This document shows, piece by piece, positions 1-7,228 of a DNA stretch of 9,017 nt (positions are counted from its first letter, which is position 1; every line of letters begins with the position of its first letter). The position numbers were made by a program, and so were the translations under genes. Under the pieces are notes generated by a model, which did no database searches, had not been told where the DNA came from, and saw only the letters and a program-made list of their open reading frames with translations. Source of the stretch: RGIG7332 sp045580305 (lineage in GTDB: Bacteria > Bacillota > Clostridia > Oscillospirales > JAAYXM01); NCBI GenBank assembly GCA_045580305.1, contig JAZNNQ010000028.1, positions 1-9,017 of the forward strand. The letters run 5' to 3'.

Positions 1-171
1 TGGTAAGTTCAGCGTCAGTATACCAGCCGTCGAAGGTGTAGCCTTCCTTGGTGGGATCCTCAGGCTTTTCTAACTTTTCACCCTTAGCTACCTGCTTGTT
101 GGAAACCTTTGAGCCGCCATTGGTCTCAAACTTAACGGTGAGCTTGGAGTTCTCGCCTCCGCCACCGCCAC
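1..171. repeat. Direct repeat, copy 1 (Gly linker and InlB-type repeat of the lyase)
   Basis: This segment aligns without gaps to 8847-9017 in the same orientation. I count 14 mismatches in 171 bases, with a stretch of about 49 identical bases at 121-169. Only two residues clearly change (E for A and E for D). The repeat reaches the window edge here, so its full length is unknown. Confidence 0.9.
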
Positions 172-3100
172 CGCCGCCGGGACCTGCCGGGCCGGCAGGT
201 GAGCCGCCGAATACGGTAATGTTAAAGGTTTCGGTAGAGTCAAAGCCGCCGTTGGATGCCTTAACAACCACTGCGTGTGTTCCGCGATGTGAGCTTGCCG
301 GAATCCAGGTAAGCTTACCGGTATTCTCGTCAACGGTAATACCGGACGGACCGCTTACAAGTGAGTACTTGATCGGGTCGCTTCCTGAGCTGGTAGCCTG
401 AATATTGAGTGTGAATTCAGCACCAACATCTGCGGTCTGGTCTGCAATCGGTGCGATCTGAGGACCACTATCACGAACAAGCGGCATGGGTATGCGGAAT
501 GTGCTGTTAGCGGCAATCTTGTACACATAGTTACCTGCGTCGTCTAACTTATCAACTAAAGTGATATCGCCGATGTCAAGGATGTAGTTGTTGCCTGACT
601 TGGTAACGCCCTTGATTTCATAAGTAGCGTTGCCCGGCTGGCTGGAAGATACATAAATGTACTTGCCGATAAGATCGTTGGTATCAACCGCCTGGTCGAG
701 AGATACTGTAATGGAGTTATTGAACTCAATACCCTTTGTAAAGTCTTGAACCTTACCGGTAATAGCACCCGTACCGGTAGTGTTACCGATCTTGGTACCA
801 TCGTTTACATAAGAGTAAATGTTCTTGCCGTCCTTCATCGAGTAAACACCAACGATACCCTTCATATTGAAGACATCGCCGATGTTGTACTCAACGCTGG
901 AGCGTCTTGCAAATACTACATAGTCGATTCTGCCGTCGGTAAGTGTTACCTTAACAGCCTTAACATCCTCGTCAGCACCAAGTGCTGCGCCGTCTGCACG
1001 GGTAACGGTAACCTGCTCAATCTTGGAAACCTTACTCTTATTTACATAGGGTTCAAATACGGTTGTAAAGAGTGAGCGGAGATTTGTACCGCTGCGACGA
1101 GCGAGAATCCACTTGAGTTCCTTCGGGTTTTCTTCGATCTCCGGCGGAACACCTGTTGCAATAGCAACTTCGGAGAGGTCAAAGCCGTTAACCATAGTCA
1201 TCTTAAGATGAGCGTCCGGGTCAACCGGGAAGTAGTCACGGAAGTCTTTGATCTTAAAGTCGATCATAAAGTTTCCGCCTGTAACGGTAGCATCGCGCTT
1301 TACGTTGTAGAGGTAATTGAAGCCGTTATATCCGACAGATGAGCTGCCTGTGCCGAACGCAACGTTTGCGCCTGCATATGTACCGCCGCTCTGCGCGGTT
1401 GTAGAGATGCCGGAGCTTGCTGCAATTTCATCGGAGAATGAATGGAATGAGTAAACGTGCTCGTTACCGCCGTTAACGAGGAAGAAGTCAACCGCATAGG
1501 AATCCTCTTCATCAATGTCAACTGCTACAACGATTCGACGGTAGATGGACGCAACATTCTTATACTGGTTAGATGCATCAGCATCCATTACCTTAACACG
1601 ACCTGAATCGTCAAAGTGATATGGAACACCACCGGAAGTACGGTCGCTCTGCTGACGACCATCGTTTACAACAACTGTGTTGTGGGATACGGTAGTCTGA
1701 TACCAAGCTGCATAAGCATCGCCTGTTGTACCGGTGGGGTAGCCGAGATCAGGTGCCATATCAAAGCCGTGTGCCTCGATACCGAGGTTTAATGCGTCAC
1801 GGTGACCATGGCCTGCACCACGACCCCAGTACATCCAGAATGCACGCTGGGTATCACGGTAGCTATTACCGCTTCCGTAAACGGAACCGCTCTTGAGTAC
1901 CGAGTAACCAAAGTCGGTAAGCTGGAGGGACTTATCCATATCGTACTGGCCGTGCTCTCTGATAACGGCGTCAATATCCTGCTGGATAGAGTTCGGGTTC
2001 TTCTTAGTAGCGTCATAATGGAGACCGTCTAATTTATTGCCGTTTAAGAAGTAGAGATACTGTGCAATTCTCGGATCTCTGGTGTAGCGGTAAGCCGGAA
2101 TCAAGTGGAATGAGCTGACATCCCAGTCATTGTCCTTACCGGTAGCACCACTGTCACCGAGTGCGGGCATCTTTGTTCTTCTGAGCGCTGTATCAAGCTG
2201 CCATGTAAACATCTTTACAAAGCGGGGATTGTTGTACATATCAGCCTCGGGATACTTATCATATCCTGCGGTATAGCGCGCAACATTTGAAACACCGTTG
2301 AGCCAAAGTGCTGAGTAGTTAGGTGAGACCTCATCAGATACACCGTTTGCGTCAACCGCGTTGATAAGCTGGCGGTTAACATTACCGCCGGTGGTCTTGT
2401 TGACCTGGATGGCACCGTTTAACATCAACGCCTCGCCATCACGGAATACGAAGTCGAGCATTTCTTTGGTCTCGGGCATTGTATCGAGAACAACTGCGGC
2501 AAGCGCGAGAGTTGACTGCGGCATACCGAAGTTACCCCAGATATCGCCGCACTGGATCTCTGAAAAGATTTCGCGGAGAATGTTGTCTTCGCTGTTCTTG
2601 CGGATAAGTGCTGCAGTGGACTTATTGTTTGCCATGCCGTACTTAACTGCTTTTTCATTCAAGAAGGAAATTACCTTGCTGTCCTCGTACATGGGCCAGA
2701 ATGCGTCATAAGCTTCAGACCACTGTTTAGCAAGTTGATTTTCCCAGATATAGTCAGAAACCTTACCCTTCGGCGGATAGTGACCACCGTCGGTAAACTG
2801 GTGACGGTAAACGCCGGTATCCATATCCGGATAAACATCCGCAATACGGTCGATCATAATTGCGCCGACACGACCGTACTTTACATCACCTGTATAGAGG
2901 TATGCATATGCAAGGTCGCCTACTGCATTGTAGATAAGACCGCTATGCCATAATCCCCAATGGTTGTAGAAGGAAATATAAGTATGGGTTGAATTTAAGG
3001 TGTTTCCTCTTACATCCTTGAACGTTGCAGAGTCAACATAGCCGTAGCCGTCGTCAACGCCCCAGGTAGCACCCTTCTCGGGGAGGGTCTCATTAACAAG

Positions 3101-5449
3101 GTAACCGGTTTGACCTGCTGCAACGAGTTTTTCATTCTCACTCTTTGCAAGTTCATAGTTCCAGAAACCATCGGCATCAATACCGAGCTCATAGAACTTT
3201 TCAAAGTCATTAGTCGGGAAGGACTTACGACACTCAGGACAGGTAACCTTCCAGGGTTTGTTCCAAGCATCAAGCATCCAGCAGTAGTAGAAGCTGCCGT
3301 AAATATCAGAAATTACCTTTCCGCAGTAACGGCACTTGCCCTTATCAGGGTCGCCGCGGTAGCCAACATAGTAGCTACGGGGAAGTTCCTGAGAGGTAAT
3401 GGTGTTCCACATACGCTCTTCTTCGCCAACATAGCGCTCTGCATTTCTTACATAGCCGAGCATGGTAGCATTAGCCCAGTCATAAAGCTTTGCATTCTCA
3501 CGCATAGCCTCTACTTTTTCAGTGGTATGATAAGAGCTTCTTGTCTTACCGCCGGTAAGGTCGATGGGCGCGGTAACAGCAATCGGAATTGAAATGCTGC
3601 CGCTCTTTCCGCCGGTTGCGGAAAGGTTTACCGTTGCGGTGGTGGAGCCTACCTTAAGGCCCTTTGCAGACACAACAATGCTGTTTCCGTCTTTCGCTGT
3701 AGTAACAGTTGCAACGGTAGAATCAACACCGCTTACGGTAGCGGTAGCACTAACTGCAGTACCGCTTGAATCCTTAATGGTAAGGGTTGCCGTGCCGGTG
3801 TTGCCGGTTGTAACGGAAATCTTATTTACATTAGAGGTAACGGTAAGCTTGGTGGTATCGGGCGTGGGAGTTGTGCCGCCGCCTTCGTTTCCGCCGGTGT
3901 TGCCGCCCTCATTGCCACTTCCACCCTCAGGCGCAACATATGCGCCGGTGTACTTAAGGGTAAACTTGTTTAAGTATGCAAAACCGGTTTTCGCTGAGCC
4001 TAACCTCATCTGAAGAATATACTTGCCGGCTTTAATTGCAGTAGGAGTACTTGTTACGGTATAAGTTGCAACCGCATCGGTTTCAGATCCGAGATCTACT
4101 GCACCTAAAATCTTATTGCCGGTGGTATTTCCGCTAATCTCATAGAGTGCTAACTGAATGTACTTGTTATCTCCTCGGAGATCTGCGGATGCAGTGTACA
4201 TACCGTCTACAGGAACGATAATTTTAAAGTTAGAATAGTCGTTTCTGGTATACATCGCAACGCCGTGTGTACCGCCTGCCGCATTGTACTTAACGTAGCT
4301 GTTGCCGCCGGAAACATTCGAGCTATGGAATGCCCAGGGCTCGGATACAATCGCATCGTGAATTTCGCCGTATGCACCTGTGGTTGTATTTGCAAGGGTG
4401 ATGTTGGTGAGGTATTCCTGTGCGAAGTTTTTCTTAGACTTATCGCCAACCGGCTTTGTGAAGTCATATACTAAATCCCTTGCCAATTCATTAGCCTCAG
4501 TGGACTTAACATTGAATCTTGCCATAGCTGCGCCAAGCTTAATGGTAATAGTACCATTACCGGATCCAATGCCGGTAACCTTAATCTTGCCGTTTTCCAT
4601 AACTGCATCCATTTTAGCAAGGTTACTTACATTTAAAGTAGCCTTGGAAAGATCAGCGGTTGATCCGTTTGACATGGTAGCCTCAACCGGAATGGTGATG
4701 CTGCTGCCAACCTTAACGGTATATAAACCCTCATTGTCGCCAACCTTAATGTCGGTGGCAATGGGTGTGCTTGCATCTGTGAGCTTTAAGCCTTCAATAA
4801 CAAATGTACCTGCACAGTTTTTAAATGTTGATACCTTGAGCACGTACTCGGTATTTGCCTTAAATGATACCGGAGTATTGCTTAAAGATACATAGTCATC
4901 GTATGTATCATAGCTGGGGTACATAATTGTACGAGTAGCAAGTGCATTGCCTAAAGTATTGGTGGACGGTGTGTACTCGTAAATTGTTGCGGTAAATATA
5001 GTTTCATAGCTGTAGTTATCCGCGCCGTAAAGGTTGAGCTGCGGAATATAGCTACCTGCAGTAGAAACCTTGAATTTAATCTGACCGGAGTAATAATCCT
5101 CGGTATTATTATTTGTGTTTGCATATAAATAAAGGCCTCTGCCGTTATTCATATACGCCCAGTAACCGCCGCCACCGTCAACGCCGGCGGAAACGCTTTT
5201 CACTGCCCAAGGTTCGGACGCAATGGTAGTATTATACTCATTGGCTGCTCCTTTGGTGGTGTTTTCATAGGTAATAGTTTTAACGTGGGCGGTACCCTTT
5301 CCGGTGCCCATATTACCCTTGATGAAATTAAAGTATAAATCTGTCCCTGCCGCCTCTGCAGTGGTAAACGCGATGTTGGGTAAAACGCTTACAACCATAC
5401 AGAGAACAAGCAGTGCTGAAACTATACGACTTAATTTCGTCTTCTTCAT
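1..5449 (-). CDS. Secreted multimodular heparinase II/III-type polysaccharide lyase, C-terminus outside window
   Basis: This is an uninterrupted frame of 1816 codons from ATG at 5449, with no stop before the left edge. Residues 1-33 form a Sec signal peptide (KKTK..., hydrophobic core, likely cleavage at AEA|A). Two related beta-type modules follow, at about 36-225 and 313-495, each with a SEPWA motif (W81, W372). Big-like Ig domains lie near 230-312 and 535-630, with a Gly/Thr/Pro linker at about 500-533. A Cys4 motif (C706, C709, C737, C740) precedes the lyase toroid, where H830, H835 and the E-V-S-P-N-Y segment (Y1045) are candidate active-site residues. The PF07940-like beta domain shows GHGHRDA (H1214, H1216), D1234 and SHNTVVV (H1256). 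Then come a putative-Ig (PIG/cadherin-like) domain at about 1662-1747, a poly-Gly linker, and an InlB-type repeat from 1766. The family cleaves acidic polysaccharides by beta-elimination; the substrate here is unknown. The missing end probably carries SLH domains, because the same repeat leads into SLH domains in the right-edge gene. Confidence 0.88.
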   Translation of the reverse strand, partial: MKKTKLSRIVSALLVLCMVVSVLPNIAFTTAEAAGTDLYFNFIKGNMGTGKGTAHVKTITYENTTKGAANEYNTTIASEPWAVKSVSAGVDGGGGYWAYMNNGRGLYLYANTNNNTEDYYSGQIKFKVSTAGSYIPQLNLYGADNYSYETIFTATIYEYTPSTNTLGNALATRTIMYPSYDTYDDYVSLSNTPVSFKANTEYVLKVSTFKNCAGTFVIEGLKLTDASTPIATDIKVGDNEGLYTVKVGSSITIPVEATMSNGSTADLSKATLNVSNLAKMDAVMENGKIKVTGIGSGNGTITIKLGAAMARFNVKSTEANELARDLVYDFTKPVGDKSKKNFAQEYLTNITLANTTTGAYGEIHDAIVSEPWAFHSSNVSGGNSYVKYNAAGGTHGVAMYTRNDYSNFKIIVPVDGMYTASADLRGDNKYIQLALYEISGNTTGNKILGAVDLGSETDAVATYTVTSTPTAIKAGKYILQMRLGSAKTGFAYLNKFTLKYTGAYVAPEGGSGNEGGNTGGNEGGGTTPTPDTTKLTVTSNVNKISVTTGNTGTATLTIKDSSGTAVSATATVSGVDSTVATVTTAKDGNSIVVSAKGLKVGSTTATVNLSATGGKSGSISIPIAVTAPIDLTGGKTRSSYHTTEKVEAMRENAKLYDWANATMLGYVRNAERYVGEEERMWNTITSQELPRSYYVGYRGDPDKGKCRYCGKVISDIYGSFYYCWMLDAWNKPWKVTCPECRKSFPTNDFEKFYELGIDADGFWNYELAKSENEKLVAAGQTGYLVNETLPEKGATWGVDDGYGYVDSATFKDVRGNTLNSTHTYISFYNHWGLWHSGLIYNAVGDLAYAYLYTGDVKYGRVGAIMIDRIADVYPDMDTGVYRHQFTDGGHYPPKGKVSDYIWENQLAKQWSEAYDAFWPMYEDSKVISFLNEKAVKYGMANNKSTAALIRKNSEDNILREIFSEIQCGDIWGNFGMPQSTLALAAVVLDTMPETKEMLDFVFRDGEALMLNGAIQVNKTTGGNVNRQLINAVDANGVSDEVSPNYSALWLNGVSNVARYTAGYDKYPEADMYNNPRFVKMFTWQLDTALRRTKMPALGDSGATGKDNDWDVSSFHLIPAYRYTRDPRIAQYLYFLNGNKLDGLHYDATKKNPNSIQQDIDAVIREHGQYDMDKSLQLTDFGYSVLKSGSVYGSGNSYRDTQRAFWMYWGRGAGHGHRDALNLGIEAHGFDMAPDLGYPTGTTGDAYAAWYQTTVSHNTVVVNDGRQQSDRTSGGVPYHFDDSGRVKVMDADASNQYKNVASIYRRIVVAVDIDEEDSYAVDFFLVNGGNEHVYSFHSFSDEIAASSGISTTAQSGGTYAGANVAFGTGSSSVGYNGFNYLYNVKRDATVTGGNFMIDFKIKDFRDYFPVDPDAHLKMTMVNGFDLSEVAIATGVPPEIEENPKELKWILARRSGTNLRSLFTTVFEPYVNKSKVSKIEQVTVTRADGAALGADEDVKAVKVTLTDGRIDYVVFARRSSVEYNIGDVFNMKGIVGVYSMKDGKNIYSYVNDGTKIGNTTGTGAITGKVQDFTKGIEFNNSITVSLDQAVDTNDLIGKYIYVSSSQPGNATYEIKGVTKSGNNYILDIGDITLVDKLDDAGNYVYKIAANSTFRIPMPLVRDSGPQIAPIADQTADVGAEFTLNIQATSSGSDPIKYSLVSGPSGITVDENTGKLTWIPASSHRGTHAVVVKASNGGFDSTETFNITVFGGSPAGPAGPGGGGGGGGENSKLTVKFETNGGSKVSNKQVAKGEKLEKPEDPTKEGYTFDGWYTDAELT

Positions 5450-5457
5450 TTTCCATG

Positions 5458-5463
5458 CCTCCC
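5458..5463 (-). promoter_or_regulatory. Ribosome binding site of the lyase gene
   Basis: GGGAGG ends 8 bases before the ATG at 5449. Another ATG at 5456 lies closer to it but is in a different frame. Only the 5449 start gives a signal peptide and joins the long frame, so it was chosen. Confidence 0.8.
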
Positions 5464-5503
5464 TTTATTTTTTATTGAGAAAGTCTTCTTTCCCAACATT
5501 ATC

Positions 5504-5519
5504 GTATTATATATAATAC
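5504..5519. repeat. 16-bp perfect palindrome over the -10 region
   Basis: GTATTATATATAATAC reads the same on both strands and covers the predicted -10 box of the lyase gene. It could be an operator or simply an AT-rich melting region. Because it is palindromic, it also supplies a -10-like box facing right. Confidence 0.5.
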
Positions 5520-5533
5520 CACATTTCTGTCTT
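5506..5533 (-). promoter_or_regulatory. Predicted sigma-70/SigA promoter of the lyase gene
   Basis: On the minus strand, AAGACA (5533-5528) and a perfect TATAAT (5511-5506) are separated by 16 bases. Transcription would start near 5499 and give a leader of about 50 nt before the ATG. The -35 matches the consensus at only four of six positions. The -10 is embedded in a 16-bp palindrome, so the exact -10 register could shift. Confidence 0.55.
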
Positions 5534-5613
5534 TAAAACAACAAAACCGCGCAAAATGTTATATTTTTTCTCCTTTTCTCCCTTATGCACAATTTTACAC
5601 GCTTTTTTTGTGC

Positions 5614-5648
5614 AAAAAACAAAGGCAAGATTTTAGAATCTTGCCTTT
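5614..5648 (-). terminator. Rho-independent terminator after amidohydrolase C
   Basis: A perfect 12-bp stem (5648-5637 with 5632-5621) with a 4-base loop is followed on the minus strand by G and six T residues. It begins 8 bases after the stop codon of gene C. The right-hand flank is also T-rich on the plus strand, so it could work in both directions. It separates the amidohydrolase operon from the lyase gene, which therefore needs its own promoter. Confidence 0.9.
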
Positions 5649-5656
5649 TGTTATTT

Positions 5657-6406
5657 TTACTTAATATGGAATGAAGTATCGAACAGTTTTAATGTGTTCT
5701 TGTAATAGATTTTATCCTTATCTTCATCGCTGAGGTCCAATTCCTCAACCTGACCCACATTTACTATATAGTTGCCCGGCATATCTGAGCCGAAGAGAAT
5801 GCGATGGGCACCCACCTGCTCGATTGTATACTGAAGCTCGTCACCACGGAAGATGGATGAGCACATATCCACCCAAACATTGGGTAGTGCACGAATGGCG
5901 GGTATCGAGTGGTAAGCCGAGCCTCCCAAGTGCGCCATAATTATCTTAAGCTCGGGATAGCGGCGCGCGATATTGGCAATATGATTGCCAAGAGTTTCGT
6001 ATAAAAGCTGGTCGTGTGCCTTATAGAAAGCGTGAAAGAGAATCGGCATATTATAGTCGATCATAAGCTCCGCCATTTTGTTCATGGCAGGATCATCGGC
6101 AAAGGTGGACATCCAGACTTTAAGGCCGATTGCGCCGTTTTCCTCAATACCGTATCTGACCTCGTCGATTGCCGACGGTAGCTCGGGAGATGCATAAACA
6201 TAAGCCTCTACTTTATCCGGCTCTGCGCGCTTGAAATCATATACCGCGTCATTGTAGATGCGAATAATCTCCTTTGTAGGCGTGCCGCCGCCAAGACCTG
6301 AAACATAAATTTTATCAATTCCGTAACGCTCCATAGCAGAAAGCAAATTATTATAATCCCGTTCATAGTTTTTAGCACCAAGATGAGTGTGCACATCAAT
6401 AACCAT
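5657..6406 (-). CDS. Amidohydrolase family protein (Amidohydro_2/COG2159 type), paralogue C, metal ligands intact
   Basis: This is a 249-residue predicted cytoplasmic TIM-barrel metal-dependent hydrolase or decarboxylase. The superfamily metal ligands are present: HxH at the end of strand 1 (H6, H8 in DVHTH), H125 in LFHAF, H159 in MAHLGG and D208 in FGSDMPG; K96 lies in GLKVW. The family includes ACMSD-like and resorcylate-type decarboxylases as well as hydrolases, so the reaction cannot be assigned. The start at 6406 was preferred over an upstream ATG at 6445 because GGAGGG (6416-6411) lies just before it and the protein then opens with the family's MVIDVHTH start. The 6445 start would add 13 unrelated residues encoded within the upstream hairpin. 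The protein is more than 80% identical by eye to gene A from residue 21 on, but residues 9-20 and the C-terminal tail differ. It is the third gene of the operon, with a terminator-like hairpin before it. Confidence 0.9.
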   Translation of the reverse strand: MVIDVHTHLGAKNYERDYNNLLSAMERYGIDKIYVSGLGGGTPTKEIIRIYNDAVYDFKRAEPDKVEAYVYASPELPSAIDEVRYGIEENGAIGLKVWMSTFADDPAMNKMAELMIDYNMPILFHAFYKAHDQLLYETLGNHIANIARRYPELKIIMAHLGGSAYHSIPAIRALPNVWVDMCSSIFRGDELQYTIEQVGAHRILFGSDMPGNYIVNVGQVEELDLSDEDKDKIYYKNTLKLFDTSFHIK

Positions 6407-6418
6407 ATTTCCCTCCGT

Positions 6419-6452
6419 AAAAATTGACGCTAAGAGGAACCCCATAGCGTCA
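6419..6452 (-). terminator. Intra-operon hairpin with T tract (possible attenuator) between genes B and C
   Basis: On the minus strand TGACGCTA (6452-6445) and TAGCGTCA (6432-6425) form a perfect 8-bp stem with a 12-base loop, followed by A and five T residues (6423-6419). This is the layout of a weak intrinsic terminator. It lies in the only sizeable gap of the operon (54 bp), and the ribosome binding site of gene C starts two bases after the T tract. It could reduce transcription into C, stabilise the upstream mRNA end, or act as a processing site. Confidence 0.6.
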
Positions 6453-6460
6453 GATATTTC

Positions 6461-7228
6461 TTATCTTTCCGGATTGTAGAATGCCTTACCTGCGTAAACA
6501 GCATCCTTAACTTCCTGAGGACAGTTTGCATAGTCCAGATATAATGTGGTGCTCATCATACAAAGAAGGGGCGCACCGGAGCCGTAAACAACAGACTCAA
6601 GTGTTCCTTCATTGTACATAGTATCAAAGCCGAAAAGTTCGTTTTTAAAGCCGGATGTATCAACACACACATTGGGTGAGTACTTAAGCATATTCTTAAG
6701 CCAGCCCAGCTCACCGTTTCGAGCGTTACAAATAACTATCTTAAGATCACTGTGACGGCCGATAAATGTATCAACATCCCAAACGGAAAAGCCCTCGGTT
6801 AAGAACATATACTCGGTTCTCTCATCCACCATACGAAGATTTAAGAAAAGGGGCAGGTTGAGTTCCTTTAAAAGTGCGCAAAGGTTTTCAACATCCTGAT
6901 CCTCACCTAAACGGTACTTGTGGAATGACGGGAGAATACGGACACCTGCAACCGGGAATTCACTTACCATACGGCGGATGCTATCTAAACAGCCAGGAAG
7001 CTTAGGATTAACAGTAACTACATGCTTGTAGTCGCTTCCTGCAATTTCCTTTGCTAAAAGCGCATCTGCCTCGTAGGGGTCGTGATAGAAAATAGCCTCA
7101 AAAGCAGAAACATAACCGTAGTCGATGCCCACCTTCTTATGTAATTTCTTTAAATCCTCAAAGGTGTTGTTTCTGATTCTGTGGAAGGGCCAATTACCAA
7201 CATAACAGTTAAAGTCAACTTTTGCCAT
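6461..7228 (-). CDS. Pseudo-amidohydrolase (Amidohydro_2-type fold, all metal ligands lost), protein B
   Basis: This 255-residue protein has the length and motif spacing of genes A and C but none of the metal-binding residues. Where A has DMHTH, B has DFNCY (N7, Y9). LFHAF becomes LFLNL, MAHLGG becomes ICNARNG (N168), and FGSDMP becomes YGSGAP (G218). The GLKVW lysine is replaced in GVRIL (R97). The barrel landmarks and the overall length are kept and the frame is open, so this looks like a maintained protein rather than a decaying gene. The start ATG overlaps the stop of gene A (TAATG). AGGAGG lies 9 bases upstream, inside the last codons of A, so translation of the two is probably coupled. 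A structural or regulatory partner of A or C, or a ligand-binding protein, is a reasonable inference; classical metal-dependent catalysis is unlikely. Confidence 0.85.
   Translation of the reverse strand: MAKVDFNCYVGNWPFHRIRNNTFEDLKKLHKKVGIDYGYVSAFEAIFYHDPYEADALLAKEIAGSDYKHVVTVNPKLPGCLDSIRRMVSEFPVAGVRILPSFHKYRLGEDQDVENLCALLKELNLPLFLNLRMVDERTEYMFLTEGFSVWDVDTFIGRHSDLKIVICNARNGELGWLKNMLKYSPNVCVDTSGFKNELFGFDTMYNEGTLESVVYGSGAPLLCMMSTTLYLDYANCPQEVKDAVYAGKAFYNPER

Noticed and set aside
150..185. GCC/ACC-rich triplet repeat resembling a microsatellite or CRISPR-like unit
   Set aside because: It is the codon repeat of a poly-Gly linker on the minus strand, with no spacers, and it occurs in both copies of the cassette.
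3110..4895. Several plus-strand open frames of 117-171 codons antisense to the lyase gene (also 48-401 and 746-1075)
   Set aside because: They are mirror frames of a long coding region on the minus strand, have no family motifs or convincing ribosome binding sites, and overlap a protein with clear domains.
5586..5614. TGCACAA/TTGTGCA inverted repeat with a 15-base gap next to the terminator
   Set aside because: The arms are only 7 bp in very AT-rich sequence, with no positional link to the promoter boxes; chance is likely.
6407..6445. Upstream ATG at 6445 as the start of amidohydrolase C
   Set aside because: It adds 13 residues absent from paralogue A, and the codons are made by the intergenic hairpin. 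The ATG at 6406 has GGAGGG in place and gives the expected family start.
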